Below are positions 45,568-55,177 of a stretch of DNA of 64,000 nucleotides, piece by piece. The DNA is from CAIWHR01 sp963779805. Its GTDB lineage: Bacteria > Pseudomonadota > Gammaproteobacteria > Burkholderiales > Casimicrobiaceae. A program made the position numbers and the translations under genes. Positions within the stretch are counted from its first letter, which is position 1. Each line of letters begins with the position of its first letter. The notes beneath the pieces were generated by a model that was not told where the DNA came from, ran no database searches, and saw nothing but the letters and a program-made list of their open reading frames with translations. The stretch spans positions 124,001 through 188,000 of the forward strand of contig CAVZZN010000006.1 in NCBI GenBank assembly GCA_963779805.1, written 5' to 3'.

Positions 45568-47754
45568 ATGACGATCGTCAACGCCGCGCTGCCCGTCGCC
45601 GTGTGGTCGGCGTTCGATTACTGGGCGCCGGACGGCCTCGACGTGCACGCCGGCACCGTGGTGCAGGTGCCGCTCGCGCGAAGGACCGTGACGGCCGTGG
45701 TCGTCGGCACATCGCAAACGAGCGAGGTGCCCGCCGGGAAACTGCAAGCCGTCTCGTGCGTGCTCGACACCGTGCCGCCGCTGCCCGTCGACGCGCTCGC
45801 GCTGGCGGAATTCGTTTCGCGCTACTACCAGCAGCCGCTCGGGCTCGTGCTCGGCATGATGTTGCCTCCTCTGTCCGCCCGGGGGGGCGCCGACGAGCGC
45901 GTCGAAGCGACGGGCTGGCGGGCGACGCCGGCGGGCCTCGCCGCGCTGCCTGCAAGGCTCGAGCGCGCCGGCGCCGGCGTGCGCGAAGCGCTTGCGCAAC
46001 TGGCCGGTGGCGAAACGATGCCGGCGAGCGTGCACCGTGCACTGCCGCCGAGTGCACGCGCCACGCTCGCGCGCTGGACGAAGGCGGGCCTCGTCGCCGC
46101 CGTGACGGAACCGTTCGCATCGCCCGCGGACCTCGCGCCGCCGCTCAACCCCGATCAGGCCGACGCGGTGGCCGCGATCACCGCGGCGCGCGATTTCGCG
46201 CCCATGCTGCTGCAGGGCGTGACCGGCAGCGGGAAGACGGAGGTCTATCTCGCGGCCGCGCAGCGCGCCATCGCGGACCGCGGGCAAGTGTTGCTGCTCG
46301 TCCCCGAGATCAATCTCACGCCGCAACTCGAGCAGCGCGTGCGCGCCGCGTTGCCGGGACGGTTCGTCGTCACGCTGCACAGCCGCCGCTCGGCCGGCGA
46401 GCGGGCGCGCGGCTACCGCGCGGCCGCAACGGGGTCGGCCGACCTCGTGCTCGGGACGCGTCTCGCGGTGTTCACCCCGTTGCCGCGGCTCGCGCTGATC
46501 GTGGTCGACGAGGAGCACGACGCGTCGTACAAGCAGCAGGACAACGTGCGCTATCACGGGCGCGATGTCGCCGTGTGGCGCGCGAGGCAGCGTGCCGTGC
46601 CGATCGTGCTCGGCAGCGCGACGCCCGCGTTGGAGACGCTCGAGCACGCCCGCAACGGCCGCTATCGCCGGTTGCGCCTCGAGCGCCGGGCGGTTGCGCC
46701 GGCGCGCATGCCGTCGATCGTGTTCGCGCCGGTGCACGCGCCGGACACGCACGAGGGGCTCTCGCACGCTCTCGTGGCGGGCATTGCCGCGCGGCTGGAA
46801 CGGCGCGAGCAGTCGCTCGTGTTCGTCAACCGACGCGGGTTCGCCCCGAGCCTGCTGTGCGGGAGTTGCGGCTGGCGCGCCGAGTGCCCCAACTGCAGCG
46901 CGCGGCTCGTCGTGCATCGCGAGATCCGCGCCCTGCGCTGCCATCACTGCGGCCACGCCGCGCGACTGCCCGGCGTGTGCCCGGAGTGCGGGAACGTCGA
47001 CCTGCTGCCGCTTGGCTACGGCACCCAGCGCCTGGAAGCCGCGTTGCGCTCGCTCTTTCCCGCCGCGCGCATCGCGCGCATCGATCGCGACACGACGCAA
47101 CGCAAAGGCGCGTTCGCGGCCGCGCGTGAGCGCATCGAGGCCGGCGATCTGGACATCCTGGTGGGCACGCAGATGCTCGCCAAGGGCCACGACTTCCCTC
47201 GCCTCACGCTGGTCGGGGTCCTCGGCGCCGACAACGCGCTGTACAGCGCCGACTTTCGCGCCACCGAACGCCTGGGTGCGCTGTTGTTCCAGGTCGCAGG
47301 CCGTGCCGGGCGGGCCGAGCTGCCCGGCGAGGTCGTGATCCAGACGGACTTCGCCGGCCACGCGTTGTATCGCGCCCTTGCGGCGCACGACTACGATCAG
47401 CTCGCCGACGTGCTGCTGCCCGATCGCCGCGTCGCGGGCATGCCGCCGTTCGCGCATCTCGCGCTGCTCGCCGCGGAAGCGCCGGCGCGGGCAGTGGTGG
47501 ATGAGTTCCTCGAGCGCGCGAGCGAGCTCGGACGCGCGCACGCCGCGAACGCATGCCTCGCCGTCGACGTCTATCCTCCCGTGCCGGCCACACTCGCCCG
47601 CCGCGCAGGCATGGAGCGCAGCCAGGTCGTCGTGCAGAGCTCGGATCGCGGCGCGCTGCAGCGCTTCCTTCCCGCGTGGCGCGAGCAGATCGAGGCGCTG
47701 CCGGCCGGGCGCGTGCGCTGGGCGATCGACGTCGACCCCCTCTCGATCGCCTGA
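45568..47754 (+). CDS. priA: Primosomal protein N', replication restart helicase
   Basis: Recognises stalled forks and reloads the replisome. It has 728 residues and is intact. The N-terminal 3' DNA-binding domain opens with YWAPDGLDVHAGTVVQVPLA. Walker A is GVTGSGKTEVY, motif II is DEEHD, and the zinc-binding cysteines are in CGSCGWRAECPNCS and LRCHHCGHAARLPGVCPECG. The helicase C-terminal part includes GTQMLAKGHDFPRLTLVGVL. The start is the ATG at 45568. Confidence 0.95.
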   Translation: MTIVNAALPVAVWSAFDYWAPDGLDVHAGTVVQVPLARRTVTAVVVGTSQTSEVPAGKLQAVSCVLDTVPPLPVDALALAEFVSRYYQQPLGLVLGMMLPPLSARGGADERVEATGWRATPAGLAALPARLERAGAGVREALAQLAGGETMPASVHRALPPSARATLARWTKAGLVAAVTEPFASPADLAPPLNPDQADAVAAITAARDFAPMLLQGVTGSGKTEVYLAAAQRAIADRGQVLLLVPEINLTPQLEQRVRAALPGRFVVTLHSRRSAGERARGYRAAATGSADLVLGTRLAVFTPLPRLALIVVDEEHDASYKQQDNVRYHGRDVAVWRARQRAVPIVLGSATPALETLEHARNGRYRRLRLERRAVAPARMPSIVFAPVHAPDTHEGLSHALVAGIAARLERREQSLVFVNRRGFAPSLLCGSCGWRAECPNCSARLVVHREIRALRCHHCGHAARLPGVCPECGNVDLLPLGYGTQRLEAALRSLFPAARIARIDRDTTQRKGAFAAARERIEAGDLDILVGTQMLAKGHDFPRLTLVGVLGADNALYSADFRATERLGALLFQVAGRAGRAELPGEVVIQTDFAGHALYRALAAHDYDQLADVLLPDRRVAGMPPFAHLALLAAEAPARAVVDEFLERASELGRAHAANACLAVDVYPPVPATLARRAGMERSQVVVQSSDRGALQRFLPAWREQIEALPAGRVRWAIDVDPLSIA

Positions 47755-47796
47755 CCGACGACCCGGGGTCGACCCTGGGTCGATGCGGGGGGCGGC

Positions 47797-47802
47797 TATA
47801 AT
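47797..47802 (+). promoter_or_regulatory. Consensus -10 box for argS
   Basis: A perfect TATAAT followed by CCGC lies 41 bases before the argS start, in the 89-base gap after priA. The matching -35 region (GC-rich, with repeated GGGTCGA-type sequence) is not close to consensus. Confidence 0.55.
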
Positions 47803-47843
47803 CCGCTGTTTGATCGAAGAGCCATGCGCGCGAGCCCAACGCA

Positions 47844-49490
47844 GTGAACGACGTCAAATCCGAACTCGAGTCGTGGCTCGCGCAAGCGCTGGCCCGCGCC
47901 GTGCCCGATGCCTCCGGCGCGCCGGTCGTCCTGGATCGGCCGAAGCAAAGCCAGCATGGGGATTACGCGTCCAACGCGGCGCTGCAGCAGGCGAAGCGTC
48001 TCAAGCGCAACCCGCGCGAGCTCGCGCAGGCGATCATCGCGGCATTTGCGCCGCAGCCGCTGGTCGAGCGCACCGAGATCGCGGGCGCCGGCTTCATCAA
48101 CCTCTTCCTGACGCCGTCCGCGCGCCAGGCCATCGTCGGTCGGGTGCTCGACGAGCGCGAGGCCTACGGTCGCGGCACCGAATGGCAAGGCGAGCGCGTG
48201 CTGGTCGAGTTCGTGTCGGCGAATCCGACCGGCCCGCTGCACGTCGGCCACGGCCGGCAGGCCGCCCTGGGCGACGCGCTCGGCAACCTGCTCGAATGGC
48301 AGGGGGCGGCGGTCTCGCGCGAGTTCTACTACAACGACGCCGGCCAGCAGATCCAGAATCTCGCGATCTCCGTTCGTGCGCGCGCGCAGGAGCTCCTCGG
48401 CGAGCACACCACGTTTCCGGAGGACGGCTATCGCGGGGAGTACATCGTCGAGCTCGCGCAGCGCTATCTCGCCGAGGTCGGCCCCGAGCTCGGGGACATC
48501 GAGTCGATCCGGCGCTTCGCGGTCGCCGAGCTGCGCAAGGAGCAGGACCGCGACCTGCAGGCGTTCGGCGTGAAGTTCGACTGCTATTACCTCGAGAGCT
48601 CGCTGTATGCCGATGGCCGGGTCCAGGCGACGGTCGATCGCCTCGTGCAATCGGGCAAGACCTACGAGCAGGACGGCGCGCTGTGGCTGCGCACCACCGA
48701 CTACGGCGACGACAAGGACCGCGTGATGCGCAAGTCCGACGGCGGCTACACGTATTTCGTGCCCGACGTCGCGTACCACGTCACCAAGTGGGAGCGCGGC
48801 TTCGCCAAGGCGATCAACATCCAGGGCTCCGATCATCACAGCACCGTCGTGCGCGTGCGCGCGGGCCTGCAGGCCACGGGACTCGGCGTCCCGCAGGGTT
48901 ATCCGGACTACGTGCTGCACAAGATGGTCACCGTGATGCGCGGCGGCGAGGAAGTGAAGATCAGCAAGCGCGCGGGCAGCTACGTCACGGTGCGCGATCT
49001 CATCGACGAGGTCGGACGCGACGCCGTGCGCTTCTTCCTGGTCTCGCGCAAGGCCGACAGCGAGTTCGTGTTCGACATCGATCTCGCGCGCTCGCAATCG
49101 GAAGACAATCCGGTGTACTACGTGCAGTACGCGCACGCCCGCGTGTGCTCGGTGCTCAGGCAGGCAGGCATCGCCCGCGCCGATGCGCCGGGCGTCCTGC
49201 GCGGTGCCGACGTGTCGCTGCTCTCGAGTCCGTACGAGGAAGCGCTGCTGCGCCGCCTCGCCGATTTCCCGGTCGAGCTCGCGCTCGCGGCGCGCGAGCT
49301 CGCACCGCATCGCGTGACGTCGTACCTCAAGGAATTGGCCGCCGAATTCCACAGTTACTATAATGCCGAGCGATTCCTCGTCGAGGACATGCGGGTGCAG
49401 CGGGCGCGGCTCGCACTGGTCGCCGCAACCGGACAGGTCGTGGGCAACGGCCTCGCGGTGCTCGGCATCAGCGCGCCCGAGCAGATGTGA
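47844..49490 (+). CDS. argS: Arginyl-tRNA synthetase
   Basis: A class I synthetase charging tRNA-Arg, 548 residues, intact. The N-terminal additional domain ends with EIAGAGFINLFL. The HIGH-type motif is in NPTGPLHVGHGRQAALGDAL and the KMSK counterpart is EEVKISKRAGS. The anticodon-binding domain with DNPVYYVQYAHARVCSVLRQ and the Met terminus are complete. The start is a GTG at 47844. A SPOR protein follows 22 bases later. Confidence 0.95.
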   Translation: MNDVKSELESWLAQALARAVPDASGAPVVLDRPKQSQHGDYASNAALQQAKRLKRNPRELAQAIIAAFAPQPLVERTEIAGAGFINLFLTPSARQAIVGRVLDEREAYGRGTEWQGERVLVEFVSANPTGPLHVGHGRQAALGDALGNLLEWQGAAVSREFYYNDAGQQIQNLAISVRARAQELLGEHTTFPEDGYRGEYIVELAQRYLAEVGPELGDIESIRRFAVAELRKEQDRDLQAFGVKFDCYYLESSLYADGRVQATVDRLVQSGKTYEQDGALWLRTTDYGDDKDRVMRKSDGGYTYFVPDVAYHVTKWERGFAKAINIQGSDHHSTVVRVRAGLQATGLGVPQGYPDYVLHKMVTVMRGGEEVKISKRAGSYVTVRDLIDEVGRDAVRFFLVSRKADSEFVFDIDLARSQSEDNPVYYVQYAHARVCSVLRQAGIARADAPGVLRGADVSLLSSPYEEALLRRLADFPVELALAARELAPHRVTSYLKELAAEFHSYYNAERFLVEDMRVQRARLALVAATGQVVGNGLAVLGISAPEQM

Positions 49491-49512
49491 TTCCATCCCT
49501 GAAGATCCATTC

Positions 49513-50176
49513 ATGAGCACGCGCACCGAGCGCAATTCCCGCGTTGCAGCGGGCACTGCGCGCAGTTCCGGCAGGGGCCAACGCAGCGCCGCGGGGAGCA
49601 CGCTCATCGGCGTGTTCGTGGGCGTCGCATTGGGGCTCGCGATCGCCGCAGCCGTCGCGTTCTGGATCATGCGCTCCGGCAGTCCGTATCAGGCGACGTC
49701 GCCGACCAATGCGGGCCGCGACACCGCGCGCGAAGCCCCCGGCGCGCGCGGCACCAAGGGCGAGCAGACCGCGTCGAAGCCGCGCTTCGATTTCTACAAG
49801 ATCCTGCCCGGAGCGGAAGAGCCGAAGGTTCAGGCGAAGGCGGCGGAGCCGGGCGCCGATCGCGCGACGGTGAATCGCACCCTCGCCCCCGACGAGCACG
49901 CCACGGCCGCACCGGCGCCCCGCGCCCGCCGACCAGAAGGGCTCCGACCGCTTCTGGCTGCAGGCCGGCTCCTTCGTCAACGCGAGCGAAGCAGAGAACC
50001 TAAAGGCGCGTCTCGCACTCTCAGGCTGGGAAGCGAACGTGCAGGAAGCGGACGTTCCCGACAAGGGCGTGCGCTTTCGCGTGCGCCTTGGGCCCTACGA
50101 GAACACCGACGAGCTCAACCGTGTCAAGACCGAGCTCGGCCAGCGCGGCTTCGACGTGGCGGTGATCCGGCAATGA
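49513..50176 (+). CDS. SPOR-domain inner-membrane protein, FtsN-like (frameshifted)
   Basis: A bitopic protein of about 220 residues. The basic N-terminus precedes one TM segment (about residues 32-53, IGVFVGVALGLAIAAAVAFW). A Pro/Ala/Lys-rich periplasmic linker follows, then a C-terminal SPOR domain (FWLQAGSFVNASEAENLKAR and RFRVRLGPYENTDELNRVKT) that binds denuded septal glycan. One extra base near 49926 separates the linker from the domain (APADQKGSDRF restored). The argS-SPOR-dsbA order is common in betaproteobacteria. Confidence 0.88.
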
Positions 50177-50289
50177 CGCGCGCGGCGCAGGCTGCGTCGC
50201 GTCAGCCGAACCCGCGCGTGCGACGTTAAGTCCACGGGCGCCGCAACGCGGGCGCCGCGAACCCGAACTACAACCAAGGATTGTCACCG

Positions 50290-50938
50290 ATGCGCCACCT
50301 GATCGCCCGTGCCCTGCCCCTGCTCGCACTCGTGCTCGCGGCCGTCGCGCTCCCCGCGACCGCCCAGATCAACATGGAGGAGGGCAAGCAGTACGTCCGC
50401 CTCAAGAACCCGCAGCCCGTCGAGAGCGGCAACAAGATCGAGGTCCTCGAGTTCTTCTCGTACGGCTGCCCGCACTGCGCGCACCTCGAGCCCGAGCTGG
50501 AGAAGTGGTTCAAGGTGATGCCGCCGGACGTCCAGTTCCGGCGCGTGCCGGTCGTGTTCCAGCCGGCCTGGGAGGTGCTTGCGCGCGTCTACTACACGCT
50601 CGAAGGCCTCGGCGTCGACCAGAAGCTGTCGCCCGACGTGTTCAAGGCGATCCACGAGCAGAACATCAATCTCGCCAAGGACAAGACGTTCTTCGACTGG
50701 GCCGAGAAGCACGGGCTCGAGCGCAAGAAGGTCGAGGACATGTACAACTCGTTCGGGGTCGTGAGCAAGGTCAACCGGGCAAGGCAGCTCGCGTGCGGCG
50801 TACAAGGTCGAGGCGGTGCCTTACGTCGTGGTCGACGGCAAGTTCGGGACCGGCTCCGACAAGATCGGCGGTCACCCGAACATGCCGGCCGCGATCGACG
50901 CGCTGGTCGCCAAGGCGCGCGCGGAACGCAAGAAGTAG
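50290..50938 (+). CDS. dsbA: Thiol:disulfide interchange protein DsbA (frameshifted)
   Basis: A periplasmic oxidase that introduces disulfides into exported proteins. The signal peptide is residues 1-26 (ending ALPATAQ). The thioredoxin-fold active site is CPHC in VLEFFSYGCPHCAHLEP. The cis-Pro loop KVEAVPYVVVDGKF lies after a single extra base near 50803. Repaired length is about 215 residues. AAGGA precedes the ATG. Confidence 0.9.
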
Positions 50939-50987
50939 GCGTACGACGCGCCCCAGCCGGGGTGCATTCGCCCGCCCGCGCGCCGCG

Positions 50988-51747
50988 TTGAACGTCTTCA
51001 TCACCGGTGCAAGCAGCGGGATCGGCGCCGCGCTCGCACGGCACTACGCGGCACAGGGCGCGAACGTGGGGTTGTTCGCGCGCCGGGCGTACGCGCTGGA
51101 CGACATCGCTTCCGGGCTGCCCAAATCGCGTATCGCGCGCTATGCCGGTGACGTGCGCGATGCCGACGCGCTGATCGCCGCCGCCGAGGACTTCAGCGCC
51201 CGCTTCGGTACCGCCGACATCGTGATCGCGAACGCAGGCGTTTCCCGCGGGACGCTCACCGGGATTCGCGCGGATCTCGATGCCTTCCGGCACGTGCTCG
51301 ACACCAACGCGCTAGGCATCGTGCACACCTTCCATCCCTTCGTCGATGCGATGTGCCGCGCGCGCCGTGGAACGCTCGTGGGCATCGCCAGCATCGCCGG
51401 ATTCAGGGGCATCCCGGGCTCCGGTGCGTATTCCGCGTCGAAGGCGGCGGCGATCGCGTATTGCGAGAGCCTGCGCGTGGAGCTCGCCGGCACGGGCGTT
51501 CGCGTCGTGACCGTCTGCCCCGGCTACATCGCGACGCCGATGACCGCGCGCAATCCCTATCGCATGCCGTTCATCCTGAGCGCCGATCGCGCGGCCACGC
51601 TGATCGCGCGCGCCATCGCCCGCGGCACGCGCTTCTACGTGCTGCCGTGGCAGATGCGCTGGGTCGGACGAGCCTTGCGCGTGCTGCCGCGACCGCTGTT
51701 CGACGCCGCATTCGCGCGCGCCAAGCGCAAGCCGCGCGAGCCCGTAG
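50988..51747 (+). CDS. Short-chain dehydrogenase/reductase (frameshifted at the C-terminus)
   Basis: A classical SDR of about 252 residues. The TTG at 50988 starts LNVFITGASSGIGAALARHY with the NAD(P) glycine motif. NAG is in DIVIANAGVSRGTL, the catalytic Ser is in GIASIAGFRGIPGSGAYSAS and YSASKAAAIAYC holds the Tyr/Lys. In this frame there is no stop before the next gene. One extra base near 51735 would end it at the TAG at 51745-51747, after KRKPR, which matches the one-base insertions elsewhere. Substrate unknown. Confidence 0.75.
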
Positions 51748-51792
51748 CCGTGGGCGGGCCGCCGGCGACGCTCGACTGGGCCGCAACGCTGC

Positions 51793-52596
51793 ATGCGCCC
51801 GCGGTCGACGGGCGCGCGCATCGCGTGCCTCGTGCCCAGCATCACCGAGCTCGTGTTCGCGCTCGGCTTGGGCGACGCGATGGTGGCCCGCACGGGCTTC
51901 TGCGTGCATCCGCGCGGATCCGTGCGCAGCGTGCCGAAGATCGGCGGAACCAAGGACCCCGATCTCGATGCGCTGCGCGCGCTCGCGCCGACGCACCTCA
52001 TCGTGAACGTGGACGAGAACCGGCGCGACGTGGTCGATGCGGCGCGTGCGTTCGTTGCGCACGTGATCGTGACCCATCCGCAGGCCCCGCAGGACAACGT
52101 GCGCCTGTATCGCCTTCTGGGCGCGATCTTCGGGCGCGAGGCGCAGGCGCAGGCGCTCGTCGCGCAGCTCGAGGCGGCATCCTCTGCGCTCGCCCGCGCC
52201 GTCGCGGGGTTGCCGCGCGAGCGTGTGCTCTACCTCATCTGGAGGAAGCCGTGGATGGGCGTCGCGCCGCACACGTACATCGGCGCGACGCTCGCTGCGG
52301 CGGGCTGGGATGTCATCGTCGCCGCCGATGCGTCCGCGCGCTATCCGGTGCTCGCCGACGCCGACCCCGCGTGGACCGAGGCGCAACGCATCCTGGTGTC
52401 GAGCGAGCCCTATGCGTTTCGCGAGCGCGACGCGCAGGCGATCGCGCGCGAGCGTTCGCGCCCCGCGCTCCTCGTCGATGGCGAGATGACGTCGTGGTAC
52501 GGCCCGCGTGCCATCGAGGGCCTGACCTACCTCGCGCGATTGCGGCGCGAGCTCGCGCAACGACGAGGGCCGCCCGCAGGCGGCCCTTCGCACTAG
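51793..52596 (+). CDS. Cobalamin-binding-type (BtuF-like) protein
   Basis: A helical-backbone metal receptor fold, 267 residues. IACLVPSITELVFALGLGDA and VARTGFCVHPRGSVRSVPKI are typical of betaproteobacterial proteins annotated as cobalamin-binding. The second lobe has LIWRKPWMGVAPHTYIGATL. There is no signal peptide, so a role as a periplasmic binding protein is unproven, and no ABC permease is nearby. The stop codon lies just beyond a terminator stem. Confidence 0.75.
   Translation: MRPRSTGARIACLVPSITELVFALGLGDAMVARTGFCVHPRGSVRSVPKIGGTKDPDLDALRALAPTHLIVNVDENRRDVVDAARAFVAHVIVTHPQAPQDNVRLYRLLGAIFGREAQAQALVAQLEAASSALARAVAGLPRERVLYLIWRKPWMGVAPHTYIGATLAAAGWDVIVAADASARYPVLADADPAWTEAQRILVSSEPYAFRERDAQAIARERSRPALLVDGEMTSWYGPRAIEGLTYLARLRRELAQRRGPPAGGPSH
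52566..52587 (+). terminator. Terminator hairpin at the end of the BtuF-like gene
   Basis: AGGGCCGCC pairs with GGCGGCCCT through the last codons of the gene, with TTCG after it. The U-tract is short, so this is a moderate call. Confidence 0.5.
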
Positions 52597-52636
52597 CGCA
52601 GCGGTCGCGCGGGTCAGCGCGGCACGACCATCGCGA

Positions 52637-54458
52637 TCAAAGCGGTACCCGCACGCCGACGTTGATGCCGTAGCCGTTGCCGTCGCTCTTGCCCGCCGTC
52701 GTCTGACCGTAGACGTAGCCGGTGACGCGACCGAAGTCGGCCGCCGCGCCGAGGCTGAAGAGGCCCCAGCTGTCGTCGGGCTTGAACGCCGGCAGCGTGA
52801 AGTGCCCGTTCACGCCGTACACGGAGGCGCCGACGTCGCGCTGATCCGACTTCGACTCGTACTCCCATTCCGCCCGCGCGAACGGCCGGAACATGCCAAA
52901 GGTGCCTTCCGCCTGCCAGCCGAGGCTCGAGATCAGCGACGTCCGCTTCTGCTGGTCGAAGTACATCGTCGTGCTCGCCGAGCCTTGCTCTTCGAACTGG
53001 CGCACCTTGATGTCCTGCCACGTGATGCGGGCGACCGGACCGTGGATGACGTTGCCGACGTTGAACCAGAAGCCGGCCAGTGCGCGCGCCGTGGTGGCGT
53101 ATCCGCGCGTGTCGCCCGTCTCGGTGCGTGTTGCGGGGCCGAGCGGGATGTTGCGGTAGACGTTCTGGTAATCGAGATCGCTCGCACCCAGCGTCGCGCC
53201 GAGATACCACGGGCCCTCGCCATAGCCGGCGTACAGCGTCCCGGTCGCTTCCTTGAGCTTGAAGCCGCTCAGCGACATGTCGACCTTGTTCTCGGTGTAG
53301 CCGAAGGCGGCGCCGACGAGCAGGCGCGGCGTGAGCTTGAAGTCGATGCCGGCGGAAGCCGTGTTGAGCTTCTGGTCGCCCGACGCATAGCCGGTGTTGA
53401 TGTCGGGATTGCCGTAGTCGTACGCAGCCCAGAATTCGGCCTTGTTGCCGCGTCCGGGCGCGTTGGTCGCCGACATCATGCGCGAATCGAGCGACCGGAA
53501 GCTCGCCTGCTCGACGGCGAGCGGCGCTTCGGCGAGTGCGCGACCTGCGTCGGAGCAGCGCAGCATCGACTCCACGTACTGCGCGATGATCTTGTGGCCC
53601 GCGGGCGTCGGATGCACGTCGTCGGCGAAGAGGTACGTCTCCGCGACCTCGGCGTGACCAAGCGTGGCCGCCGTGCACTGCTGCGGCCGCACCGTGCACG
53701 CAGGCGTCGTCACGTTGGTGAAACCGTAGAGCGACGGGTTCGCGGTGAGCTCGCGAACGAAGCCCGAAGGTGTTCAGGCGATGACTTGAAGCCCGAGCTC
53801 GCGCCCTGCGGTCATTGCGAGGAGTTGAGCAATTGCGAAAGCGCCGTGATGGCCGACCGCAGGCCCGAGCGCGCGTCCGCGCGGGCTCGTATTCCCGACG
53901 TCGGGCAGGTTCATGAGCGACGATGTAGCGCGCGCCGGCCGCCTGCAGGCGCGCGACCTGCTGCGCGAGGTCTGCGTCGCCCGCGATCGCGAGGTTGCGG
54001 CTTGCACCTGTGCGAGGGGGATCGTTCCGGCACCCAGCGATCGGAGGTTCTGCAGAAGATCGTTGGCCGCCGGCCCAGACGGTGTAGATCGCGTTCGGGT
54101 CGAGCGTGGCGATCCGTTGGACAGGAGTTGGGTCGATCTGCGTCGACAGCGGACGCTGCGGCGCTGCCCGAGGGCGTGGCAGACGACGGCAGCGCGTTAC
54201 GCGCGCGCCGCCCTGCGCGAAGTCGGTGCCACCCGTCGTGCACGGCCGTCACGTTGAAGCCGTAATCTGCGCGAGATACCTGCGCCCACACGAGGCCGGG
54301 ATTGATCGTGAAAGCCCGTGCCGGGAGCGCCGCTTGTAGGCGCCGACGTCGGAAAGGCTGTCGCCGAGGACGTAGACGTTGCTGAACTGCGCCGCCGCGG
54401 GCGATGCGATGCCGAGCGCCAGCGCTCCGGCGACCAATGTCCGTTTGAAGATGCCCAT
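52637..54458 (-). pseudogene. EstA-type GDSL esterase autotransporter, passenger domain broken by many frameshifts
   Basis: The N-terminus (ATG at 54458) has a signal peptide ending IASPAAAQ, then FSNVYVLGDSLSDVGAYK with the GDSL nucleophile. Recognisable pieces in changing frames follow: INPGLVWAQVSRADYGFNV, GGTDFAQGGARV, DPNAIYTVWAG, LPDVGNTSP. The Asp-His pair is in LFADDVHPTPAGHKIIAQYV. The C-terminal beta-barrel (from about 53500) is one clean frame with alternating-residue strands. Roughly ten frame changes fall between 53760 and 54400, far denser than elsewhere. It would be an outer-membrane lipase/esterase if intact. Confidence 0.75.
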
Positions 54459-54508
54459 GACCGTCGCTCCTCCGATGCATGTCTCGACCCCATCGAGACG
54501 GAAGCGGG

Positions 54509-54514
54509 ATTCTA
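54509..54514 (-). promoter_or_regulatory. -10 box for the GDSL autotransporter gene
   Basis: TAGAAT followed by CCCGC on the minus strand, 50 bases upstream of the ATG at 54458. The leader also has a GTCTCGA/TCGAGAC hairpin (54481-54499) and a GGAGGAG ribosome-binding site. Confidence 0.45.
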
Positions 54515-54688
54515 AAGCATGCTGCGGCAATGCGTCGTCGCGCTTCACCTGCGCAGCGGCGACGTGTCGCAACGGTGTTGCTTCGCCGTCGGATCGGTGT
54601 CGCGCCAACGAGGACGCCGGGCGAGCCCGGCGTTTCCCGTTGCTTTGGCGCAGGCGTTGCGCCCGCGCCGCGTTCGACTGCTGCGCGA

Positions 54689-55117
54689 CTATTTCGCGAC
54701 CAGCGCGAGGCGCTTGCCGCCGTCGACGAGCTTGACGTGCTCGCCCTCGTTCACGGCAGGCTTCTCCGCATAGGTGAATGTGCGCGTTCCACCCGAATCC
54801 ATCTTGATGTCCACCGCCCAGTACGCCTTCTTGTTCTTGTTCTTCTCGATCTTGTTGCCCGCGTACGCGCCGCCTGCCGCACCGGCAACGGTCGCAACCG
54901 TGTTGCCGCGGCCGCTGCCGAGCTGGTGGCCGAGCACGCCGCCGACCACGCCACCCGCCACGGCACCGAGTCCCGAGGATTCGCCTTTCTCCTCGACGTG
55001 GCGGATCGATTGCACGCGCCCGCAATCCTTGCAGCCCTGCGCGAGCGCGGTGCCCGCAAACGCGAAGGTCAATGCGGCGCAGCCTGCCGCGAGCGAGCGT
55101 GTCATGAGCTTGTGCAT
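54689..55117 (-). CDS. Glycine-zipper outer-membrane-associated protein
   Basis: A 142-residue secreted protein with a signal peptide ending FAGTALAQ, so not a lipoprotein. The core LGAVAGGVVGGVLGHQLGSG and NTVATVAGAAGGAYAGNKIE is a glycine-zipper 2TM domain. Two cysteines in QGCKDCGRVQ could form a disulfide. The C-terminus (AYWAVDIKMDSGGTRTFTYA) is a small beta domain seen in this family. The family is thought to affect envelope integrity; the exact role is unknown. Confidence 0.82.
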   Translation of the reverse strand: MHKLMTRSLAAGCAALTFAFAGTALAQGCKDCGRVQSIRHVEEKGESSGLGAVAGGVVGGVLGHQLGSGRGNTVATVAGAAGGAYAGNKIEKNKNKKAYWAVDIKMDSGGTRTFTYAEKPAVNEGEHVKLVDGGKRLALVAK

Positions 55118-55177
55118 GATGGTCTCCTGTTGGTCGATCCAACGCAGCGTCAGTGCGTCGACATTATCCCGCGAATG

